Source: Planktomarina sp.
Lineage (GTDB): Bacteria; Pseudomonadota; Alphaproteobacteria; Rhodobacterales; Rhodobacteraceae
DNA: 6,021 bases
Assembly (NCBI GenBank): GCA_022425445.1
Contig: JAKMFM010000166.1
Coordinates: forward strand, 1-6,021
Direction of reading: 5' to 3'
This document shows, piece after piece, positions 1 through 5,064 of the stretch (position 1 is its first letter; each line of letters opens with the position of its first letter). Both the position numbers and the translations under genes were made by a program. Under the pieces are notes generated by a model that was not told the DNA's origin, ran no database searches, and saw only the letters and a program-made list of their open reading frames with translations.

Positions 1-1055
1 AAATGTTCGCGAATGCCGCGCGGCGTAAGATCCATTGATTGCGCAACCGCTCGTTCGATCGCCTCTTCATGAAGTCGCCCGGTGCCGTAGGTATCCACGT
101 AAATTGACAACGGTTTGGACACGCCGATCGCATAGGACAATTGCAGACTACAACGCTCAGCCATGCCGGCCGCTACAATATTCTTGGCCAAATACCGTGC
201 CGCATAGGCCGCCGAACGGTCCACTTTGGTGGGATCCTTGCCCGAGAATGCGCCGCCGCCGTGTGGAGCTGCACCACCATAGGTATCGACAATAATCTTG
301 CGGCCCGTCAAACCGGCATCGCCATCGGGGCCACCGATCACAAAAGTACCAGTTGGATTGACCCACCATTCCGTTTTCGCTGTGATCCATTCGGCCGGCA
401 CCACCTCGCGGATATAGGGCTCTACAATGCTGCGGATATAGGCGCTGTCTTGATCTTCGGACCGGTGCTGCGTCGACAATACAATCGACATAATCTCAAC
501 CGGCTTGCCGTTTTCATACCGCAAAGACAATTGTGACTTGGCATCGGGTCCAAGGTCCGGCGCGCTGCCGTCTTTGCGCGCTTCGGCCAAACGCCGTAAA
601 ATCGCATGAGAATACTGGATAGGCGCAGGCATAAGCTCTGGGGTCTCAGTGGTGGCATAGCCAAACATAATCCCTTGGTCACCGGCCCCCTCATCCTTAT
701 CCGCTCCAGCATCCACCCCTTGGGCAATATGGGCCGATTGTTCATGCAAAAGATTGGTTACCTCAACAGTTTCCCAGTGAAACTTATCTTGCTCATAACC
801 GATGTCTTTGATGCAATCGCGGGCGATTTGTTCGATCTGCCCCATGTGGTGCGACAGTTTTTCTTTGTCACTCAGGCCAACTTCGCCGCCAATCACGATC
901 CGGTTTGTGGTGGCGAATGTTTCAGCCGCGACCCGCGCTTCTGGTTCTTCGGTCAAGAAAGCGTCGAGTACAGCATCCGAAATTCGGTCGCAAAGCTTAT
1001 CAGGATGCCCTTCAGAAACAGATTCTGAGGTGAAAATATAATTTGATCTTGCCAT
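1..1055 (-). CDS. metK: S-adenosylmethionine synthetase MetK (partial, C-terminus outside window)
   Basis: MetK makes S-adenosylmethionine from methionine and ATP in the cytoplasm, releasing phosphate and pyrophosphate. I translated the minus strand from the ATG at 1055-1053 and found 351 codons with no stop before the window ends. Family motifs are in order: GHPDK at residues 16-20 (ATP/methionine site), GAGDQGIMFGYA at 123-134, and the glycine-rich GGGAFSGKD at 267-275, followed by the conserved KVDRSAAY. The family is about 385-395 residues long, so roughly 40 C-terminal residues are missing only because the window ends. The start is fixed by a family-typical N-terminus (MARSNYIFTSESVSEGHPDK) and by GGAG eight bases upstream. 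That GGAG lies inside a SAM/SAH-type riboswitch, so translation is probably shut down when SAM or SAH is plentiful. No frameshift or missing catalytic residue was seen in the visible part. Confidence 0.97.
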   Translation of the reverse strand, partial: MARSNYIFTSESVSEGHPDKLCDRISDAVLDAFLTEEPEARVAAETFATTNRIVIGGEVGLSDKEKLSHHMGQIEQIARDCIKDIGYEQDKFHWETVEVTNLLHEQSAHIAQGVDAGADKDEGAGDQGIMFGYATTETPELMPAPIQYSHAILRRLAEARKDGSAPDLGPDAKSQLSLRYENGKPVEIMSIVLSTQHRSEDQDSAYIRSIVEPYIREVVPAEWITAKTEWWVNPTGTFVIGGPDGDAGLTGRKIIVDTYGGAAPHGGGAFSGKDPTKVDRSAAYAARYLAKNIVAAGMAERCSLQLSYAIGVSKPLSIYVDTYGTGRLHEEAIERAVAQSMDLTPRGIREH

Positions 1056-1060
1056 GGGGA

Positions 1061-1104
1061 GTGCTCCAATAAAATGTAAGCTGCGCCAGGAAGCCGTTGC
1101 AGCT
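1061..1104 (-). promoter_or_regulatory. SAM/SAH riboswitch controlling metK translation
   Basis: The 47-base gap between lnt and metK folds as a compact H-type pseudoknot. P1 is AGCUGC (1104-1099) with GCAGCU (1084-1079), six perfect pairs. The loop carries AACGGCUUCCUGGC. P2 pairs GCUUCC (1094-1089) with GGAGC (1067-1063), leaving one U unpaired. The two helices are joined by an 11-base AU-rich linker (1078-1068). The P2 3' strand contains the metK Shine-Dalgarno GGAG, eight bases before the ATG, so ligand-stabilised P2 would hide it. Established knowledge: SAM/SAH riboswitches are small translational OFF switches found mainly upstream of metK in Rhodobacterales, and they bind SAM and SAH with similar affinity. 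The core and the position match that class as I recall it; a covariance-model search (Rfam RF01727) was not possible. SAM-II or SAM-V are the other small alphaproteobacterial pseudoknots, but the core sequence fits them less well. Confidence 0.87.
1064..1067 (-). promoter_or_regulatory. metK ribosome binding site (GGAG) inside riboswitch helix P2
   Basis: GGAG at 1067-1064 sits eight bases before the ATG at 1055, an ideal spacing. It confirms the metK start. The same four bases form most of the 3' strand of pseudoknot helix P2, so ribosome access and ligand binding should exclude each other. Confidence 0.85.
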
Positions 1105-1116
1105 AAGGCTTCCTAG
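1086..1116 (-). promoter_or_regulatory. Alternative hairpin between lnt 3' end and riboswitch core
   Basis: CUAGGAAGCC (1116-1107) can pair with GGCUUCCUGG (1095-1086) around an 11-base loop (1106-1096): nine Watson-Crick pairs and one U-G pair. The 5' strand is the end of the lnt reading frame (codons for Ser-Arg-Lys-Pro). The 3' strand contains the whole P2 5' arm of the metK riboswitch, and the loop holds the P1 5' arm. The hairpin and the ligand-bound pseudoknot therefore cannot coexist, and the hairpin would leave the metK Shine-Dalgarno free. The pairing is directly visible; its regulatory role is inference. It is not a convincing terminator because no continuous U tract follows. Confidence 0.5.
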
Positions 1117-2599
1117 AAGTCCCGCCACGAGGCGTCAATGATAATTTCGCCTGCGCACGGATTACCCCCCCCAGAACCAAGAGTCCGGTAAGAGCCAACA
1201 CGCCAAGCCAAGGATTTTTCGCGTAAAAAGTAGCTGGACGGGGTTTGGGGATCGGCGCATCCAGCGCCCCGCGCTGATGAAGATCCAAACGCTCTCTTGA
1301 CCGTCCCCAAGGATCAATCACTGCGGTGACGCCCCGATTGGCCACACGCAGCATGGGCAGGCCGAGTTCAATGGCGCGCGCGCGCGCCTGGGCAAAATGC
1401 TGCGCCGGGCCCTGCCCCGCGCCGAACCAGCCATCATTGGTAATCAAGATCAGCAGATCGGGGCGCCCTTCCCCGCGCCCAACAAATTGCGGAAAAATAC
1501 CTTCATAACAGATCAACGGCTGGATCCGCCCAATACCCTCGATATCTATATGCGCCGGGCCACTGCCAGCCGAGAACTCCGGAAAATCATACCCAAAGAG
1601 TGCGGCCAAATGGCCAAATGGCACAAATTCACCAAAGGGCACCAAACGGGACTTATGATATTCGTGCTGCAACTCGGCCTGTGGCCCCACAACGCCCAGA
1701 GTGTTGAAATATTGGCCTGCCGGGTTGCGACTTTGATAGCCAACCACAACATGCGCGCCTTGCGCCACGTCGGCAATCTCGCGCCGAGCCCAGTCAATGG
1801 GCAGATAGACCGATGTTTCGGGCCAAATAATGAGATCGACCGCAGGCCCAGCGTGAGTGAGGGATAAATGCCTTTGATAGATCGCCTCCATCTTATCCGG
1901 GTTCCATTTATTTTCTTGGGCCACATTGGGATGGATCAAACGCGCAATAGGTCTGCCCTCACCGGTCGGACTATTGTGCGGTCCCGGTGCGGGCAGGAAG
2001 GGCAAGGCGAAGGTCGCGGTCAAAACGACCAGTCGAAGCATCGCCCCTCCCCAGGCGATAAGCGCCGCCAGAACGACGGTCAAAAGACTTAGCCCATGGG
2101 GCCCAACAATCGCGGCCATTTGATAGGCGGGCGTATCAATCCACACATAGCCAAGCAAAGCCCAAGGAAATCCAGTAAACAGGTAGGAGCGGGCAATTTC
2201 AGCGAGCAATAACGCAATACAGGCCCAAAGCCCCAAGCGCCCGCCTATCACCGCAAAGGCACCGCCCCAAAATAGGGCCAAGCCACCTGCCATGGCCAGC
2301 AGGGCAAAGGGTGCAAGCCATGCGGTGCCCCGGCCTTCTACTAAGAATGGCTCAACAACCCACGCCAAAGAGACGAAAAAATAGCCGAACCCTAGGCCCC
2401 AACCGCGCCAGAAATGCGACAGAGATGTCTCGGGGCGGATGATCCAAAATCCAAAGGCCAAACCAACAAGCGTCAGAGCCGGCTGATCTACCGGGGCCTG
2501 CCCCAGGCCGGCAAAGCCGCCGGCCGCAACAATCAAGACCCATTGTGCCCATGCCGGCGCTTGCGCCCAAAGCTTATGAGGTCGTGATGGCTCGGACAT
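1103..2599 (-). CDS. lnt: Apolipoprotein N-acyltransferase Lnt
   Basis: Lnt adds the third acyl chain, taken from a phospholipid, to the N-terminal cysteine of lipoproteins at the periplasmic face of the inner membrane, the last step of lipoprotein maturation. The 498-residue protein has the usual layout. Hydrophobic membrane segments fill about residues 18-200. A nitrilase-like periplasmic domain follows at about 217-455, and a final membrane segment lies near 464-481. The Glu-Lys-Cys triad is visible as E261 in WPETS, K316 in YHKSRLVPFGEF and C364 in ICYEG; the supporting E324 and the TNDGWFG motif (387-393) are also present. Length is near the E. coli protein (512). The ATG at 2599 overlaps the corC-like gene by 26 bases; AAGAG just upstream is a modest ribosome site, so coupling is likely. 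Oddities: a run of eight G near the 3' end, and a stop codon (1105-1103) that overlaps the metK riboswitch. Confidence 0.97.
   Translation of the reverse strand: MSEPSRPHKLWAQAPAWAQWVLIVAAGGFAGLGQAPVDQPALTLVGLAFGFWIIRPETSLSHFWRGWGLGFGYFFVSLAWVVEPFLVEGRGTAWLAPFALLAMAGGLALFWGGAFAVIGGRLGLWACIALLLAEIARSYLFTGFPWALLGYVWIDTPAYQMAAIVGPHGLSLLTVVLAALIAWGGAMLRLVVLTATFALPFLPAPGPHNSPTGEGRPIARLIHPNVAQENKWNPDKMEAIYQRHLSLTHAGPAVDLIIWPETSVYLPIDWARREIADVAQGAHVVVGYQSRNPAGQYFNTLGVVGPQAELQHEYHKSRLVPFGEFVPFGHLAALFGYDFPEFSAGSGPAHIDIEGIGRIQPLICYEGIFPQFVGRGEGRPDLLILITNDGWFGAGQGPAQHFAQARARAIELGLPMLRVANRGVTAVIDPWGRSRERLDLHQRGALDAPIPKPRPATFYAKNPWLGVLALTGLLVLGGVIRAQAKLSLTPRGGTSRKP
1110..1138 (-). promoter_or_regulatory. 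Candidate metK promoter inside the lnt 3' end
   Basis: On the minus strand TTGACG (1138-1133) matches the -35 consensus at five of six bases. It is followed by a 17-base spacer and TAGGAA (1115-1110), which matches the -10 consensus at only three of six. Alphaproteobacterial promoters often keep a strong TTGAC box with a degenerate -10. The predicted start falls at about 1104-1102, the first bases of riboswitch helix P1. That coincidence is the main support. The weak -10 is the main doubt, and chance occurrence inside a coding region is possible. Confidence 0.35.
1165..1172 (-). repeat. Eight-G homopolymer in the lnt 3' coding region
   Basis: The coding strand reads CTG GGG GGG GTA, giving an uninterrupted run of eight G in the codons for the last membrane segment of Lnt. 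One extra G would shift to a frame that ends at 1115-1113, ten bases before the normal stop. One fewer G would give TAA directly after the run. The catalytic domain lies upstream and would be intact in either case. Whether slippage happens is unknown; the run may simply be chance, or a sequencing-sensitive site. Confidence 0.6.
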
Positions 2600-3473
2600 G
2601 GGCTCTTAGCCTTTTGATCCGCCTCGGATCTGCGTCTACGATTTCAAACTCCACCCCAGCGGGATGTTTAATGACCTCGCCGCGTGCGGGCACGCGGCCC
2701 AACAGCATAAAGACCAACCCGCCCAGCGTGTCGACTTCCTCGGGATCCACCTGGTCGACCTCAGACAGGTTTCTGCCAATCTCTTGCTGAAACTCATCCA
2801 AAGGTGTCTTGGCCTGCGCCAGATAGCTGCCCGGCTTTTCGACAACCCAGAAATCACCTTCTGCAGGATCATGTTCATCCTCAATTTCGCCGATCACCTG
2901 TTCGATGAGGTCTTCAATAGTGACCAGCCCATCCGTGCCGCCGTATTCATCAATCACCAAGGCCATATGAATACGGTCCGCCTGCATCTTGGTGAGCAAT
3001 ATGCCAATCGGCATAGAGGGCGGCACAAACAACAAAGGCCGCAGCATAGATTTAAGCGCCAAACGCCCGCCAGAGCCGTTGAATCCGTGTTTGAGGGCCA
3101 AATCTTTCAAATGCACAAACCCAAGCGGCGTATCCAAAGTTCGATTGTAAACGGGTAAACGCGTTAAACCTGTGTTGCGAAACACATGCACCAAGTCCTC
3201 TTTGGTGATGGTCACAGGCACAGATTTAATATCCGCCTTGGGCACCATCACATCCTCCACCCGCAATTGCCGCAGGTTCCAGATGCCGGGTATAATTTCT
3301 TCACCCGCGGGCCGGGAAAATTCAGAGGCATTCATCTCGGGCAAACGGCCACCCACGAAGGCCCATTTCAAACGATCCCAAAAGTCCAGCGTCTGTGTCT
3401 GTCTACTCGAAGGGTCTTCAGCGGTCTCAGAGCCGCCGGCCGTGTCATCACTTTGTGGCATATCACCAATCAT
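2574..3473 (-). CDS. corC: CorC/HlyC-family CBS-domain protein
   Basis: This 299-residue soluble protein has a charged, variable N-terminus (1-30) and two CBS domains at about 72-130 and 140-198. A C-terminal CorC_HlyC (transporter-associated) domain follows at about 215-295. Typical stretches include VEDVMVPKADI, TRLPVYN, and MALVIDEYGGTDGLVTIEDLIEQVIGEIEDEHD. There is no N-terminal DUF21 membrane domain, so it matches the short CorC type and not the membrane-bound CorB/CNNM transporters. Relatives are annotated as magnesium/cobalt efflux proteins or hemolysins (TlyC); CBS pairs often bind adenine nucleotides. The true substrate or partner here cannot be read from sequence. The ATG at 3473 overlaps the ybeY stop as ATGA and lacks a good ribosome site of its own, suggesting coupled translation. 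An in-frame ATG four codons later (M5) has GGTG nearby and could be the real start. The neighbour set ybeY-corC-lnt is widely conserved in proteobacteria. Confidence 0.92.
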   Translation of the reverse strand: MIGDMPQSDDTAGGSETAEDPSSRQTQTLDFWDRLKWAFVGGRLPEMNASEFSRPAGEEIIPGIWNLRQLRVEDVMVPKADIKSVPVTITKEDLVHVFRNTGLTRLPVYNRTLDTPLGFVHLKDLALKHGFNGSGGRLALKSMLRPLLFVPPSMPIGILLTKMQADRIHMALVIDEYGGTDGLVTIEDLIEQVIGEIEDEHDPAEGDFWVVEKPGSYLAQAKTPLDEFQQEIGRNLSEVDQVDPEEVDTLGGLVFMLLGRVPARGEVIKHPAGVEFEIVDADPRRIKRLRAHVRAITTS

Positions 3474-3973
3474 TGGGTTGCGTCATTCAGTATATAAGGG
3501 TTGGAAATGCCAAGGCTTGCAAGCATTTTAATTTCAAGACCCTCCATCACATCAGCATCGGCATCGTCTATGTGATCATAACCCAGAAGATGCAATGTCC
3601 CATGCAACAAAAGATGGGTCAGGTGATCGACAATTGCAAGCCCCGCCTCGCGGGATTCCCGCACACAGGTCTCATAGGCGATCGCAATATCACCCAATTC
3701 AGGATCCATCGCCTGTTTGGGTTGCGCTCCAGGCGGCTTTGTAGATAACTCTTCAGAGGGCCAAGACAGCACATTCGTCGGCTGGGGCTTGCCGCGAAAA
3801 TCTTTGTTGAGCTGGGAAATTTGCGCGTCATCACAGGCCATCACAACAGCGCTGCTTTGCGCTGGGAGCAACAGATATTGCGATATGACCGCGCCCAATC
3901 TAATGCCGATCGCAGCCAGATCTAGCGCCTGCCAGCGGGTATCTTCCAAAACAAACTCAAAGCTCAGGCTCAT
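3470..3973 (-). CDS. ybeY: Endoribonuclease / rRNA maturation factor YbeY
   Basis: YbeY is a small metal-dependent RNase involved in 16S rRNA 3'-end maturation and late 70S ribosome quality control. The 167-residue product carries the diagnostic metal-binding motif HGTLHLLGYDH, with H124, H128 and H134 as the zinc ligands. It also has the conserved FRGKPQPTNVLSWP segment, with R60 equivalent to the functionally important arginine of E. coli YbeY, and LGDIAIAYET before the histidine helix. A proline- and charge-rich insert (about residues 73-92) lengthens the loop between NVLSWP and LGDI compared with E. coli YbeY. Start and stop both lie in 4-base ATGA overlaps with phoH upstream and the corC-like gene downstream, which suggests translational coupling in one transcript. 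Only a weak GGAT lies before the ATG. The phoH-ybeY pair is a very common arrangement. Confidence 0.96.
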   Translation of the reverse strand: MSLSFEFVLEDTRWQALDLAAIGIRLGAVISQYLLLPAQSSAVVMACDDAQISQLNKDFRGKPQPTNVLSWPSEELSTKPPGAQPKQAMDPELGDIAIAYETCVRESREAGLAIVDHLTHLLLHGTLHLLGYDHIDDADADVMEGLEIKMLASLGISNPYILNDATQ

Positions 3974-4968
3974 GCGCCATCCGCATCATAGGCTTCAATA
4001 ATTGCCGCCACCAAGGGATGACGCACCACGTCTTTTGAGGTGAAATAATTGAAGCTGATTTTCGGGATGTTTGACAACAGGCGCTCGGCGTCGGCCAGTC
4101 CCGATTGGACACCGCGCGGCAAATCAATCTGTGTGCGGTCGCCCGTGATCACCATGCGGCTTCCTTCTCCCAAACGGGTCAGGAACATCTTCATCTGCAT
4201 TGAAGTCGCGTTTTGCGCCTCATCCAAGACCACGAAAGCATTCGCGAGCGTCCGGCCGCGCATGAAAGCCAAAGGCGCAATCTCTATCGCCTTATCTTCC
4301 ATCAATTTCGCCATTTGTTTGGCGGGTAGAAAGTCATTCAACGCATCATAGAGCGGCTGCATATAAGGATCGACTTTTTCCTTCATATCACCCGGTAAAA
4401 ATCCCAAACGCTCCCCCGCTTCCACCGCGGGGCGTGACAGGATAATCTTATCCACCCGGCCGGTGATAAACATCGACACGCCGACGGCTACGGCCAAATA
4501 GGTCTTACCTGTGCCAGCTGGCCCGATGCCAAAACACAGCTCGTTTTTAAACAAGGCCTCGACATAGGCCTTCTGCGCCTCCGTGCGCGGTTCCACCAGC
4601 TTTTTACGGGTTTTAATCTCCACAGCACCACCACGGAACATTTCCATCTGTTGATCGGCGATTGCGGCGTCAGCTCCAGCCATGTTCATCCTGAGTTCGG
4701 CGGTCACATCTGCCGGTGTCACAGGCCGCCCCTGCTCAAGCCGGGTATAAAGGGATTGCAAAATCGCACAGGCCTGTGCCGCCCCATCCGCATCGCCGAC
4801 CAAGAGCAATTGATTACCCCGGCGCACGATTTGAATGGCGTAATGCGTCTCTATAGTAGTGAGATTGCGATCAAATTCCCCACAGAGCTCCGCCAACAGA
4901 CGGTTGTTCGGAAATTCTATCCGGGATTCGTTTTGTACAGCGGTGGCTGTTACGGCGTCGTCTGCCAA
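3970..4968 (-). CDS. phoH: PhoH-like ATPase
   Basis: A cytoplasmic P-loop ATPase of the PhoH/YbeZ family, a presumed RNA-associated NTPase that works with YbeY in ribosome and RNA metabolism; its exact reaction is not settled. The 332-residue protein has an N-terminal family region with FPNNRLLAELCGEFDRN (19-35), Walker A GPAGTGKT (149-156) and Walker B VVLDEAQN (246-253). The segments SRPAVEAGERLGFLPGD (178-194) and ITGDRTQIDLP (274-284) are also characteristic. The start is TTG at 4968-4966. It has AGGGGA five bases upstream, an in-frame TAG four codons further up, and no in-frame ATG until codon 94, beyond conserved sequence. The stop overlaps the ybeY start as ATGA. It lies 96 bases downstream of miaB, the largest gap in this cluster. 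Length is typical for the family. Confidence 0.96.
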   Translation of the reverse strand: MADDAVTATAVQNESRIEFPNNRLLAELCGEFDRNLTTIETHYAIQIVRRGNQLLLVGDADGAAQACAILQSLYTRLEQGRPVTPADVTAELRMNMAGADAAIADQQMEMFRGGAVEIKTRKKLVEPRTEAQKAYVEALFKNELCFGIGPAGTGKTYLAVAVGVSMFITGRVDKIILSRPAVEAGERLGFLPGDMKEKVDPYMQPLYDALNDFLPAKQMAKLMEDKAIEIAPLAFMRGRTLANAFVVLDEAQNATSMQMKMFLTRLGEGSRMVITGDRTQIDLPRGVQSGLADAERLLSNIPKISFNYFTSKDVVRHPLVAAIIEAYDADGA

Positions 4969-5064
4969 GGATGTCCCCTAAAATGGTCTTCCGTCTATCT
5001 CAGACTATAGCGCGATTCGCCCAAGAGAAAGACCCTGAGCGAACAAAATAAGCAAAGCATCAGA
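4969..5064 (-). other. miaB-phoH intergenic gap with possible weak promoter
   Basis: This 96-base stretch is the largest non-coding gap in the window. On the minus strand it contains TATAGT (5009-5004), a good -10-like hexamer with five of six consensus bases, but no convincing -35: the hexamer 17 bases upstream is TCTTTC. A GATTC (GAnTC, the CcrM methylation target in many alphaproteobacteria) lies at 5014-5018, inside what would be the spacer. The region ends with the phoH ribosome site. I see no strong terminator hairpin after miaB; the best stem, GCUCA with UGGGC, is only five pairs and has no U run. A secondary promoter for phoH onward is possible but weakly supported. Confidence 0.3.
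4974..4979 (-). promoter_or_regulatory. phoH ribosome binding site (AGGGGA) fixing a TTG start
   Basis: AGGGGA lies five bases upstream of the TTG at 4968. An in-frame TAG just upstream rules out a longer protein, and no nearby ATG competes. The strong site probably compensates for the poor initiation codon. Confidence 0.75.

Noticed and set aside
157..745. Possible metK frameshift suggested by short minus-strand frames in this region
   Set aside because: I translated metK codon by codon from 1055 to 3 with no stop or frame change; the short frames are other reading frames of the same gene.
141..1028. Plus-strand open frames (141-536 and 606-1028) opposite metK
   Set aside because: The minus strand reads as uninterrupted MetK with all motifs, so these are antisense shadows.
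1068..1104. Rho-independent terminator after lnt formed by P1 and the following T-rich bases
   Set aside because: The stretch after the stem is UACAUUUUAUU, not a continuous U run, and the stem fits the SAM/SAH aptamer, which acts on translation.
1373..1388. 16-base perfect palindrome made of alternating GC in lnt
   Set aside because: It encodes the conserved Ala-Arg-Ala-Arg-Ala segment of Lnt with GC-rich codons, which explains it without a site function.
2664..3158. Plus-strand open frame of 164 codons opposite the corC-like gene
   Set aside because: It lies wholly antisense to a clear CBS-domain gene, has no recognisable domain and no ribosome site, and its composition is what an antisense frame would give.
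4998..5010. Imperfect dyad CTATCT...CTATAG in the miaB-phoH gap as an operator
   Set aside because: The match is short and imperfect, no regulator is encoded nearby, and chance is a sufficient explanation.
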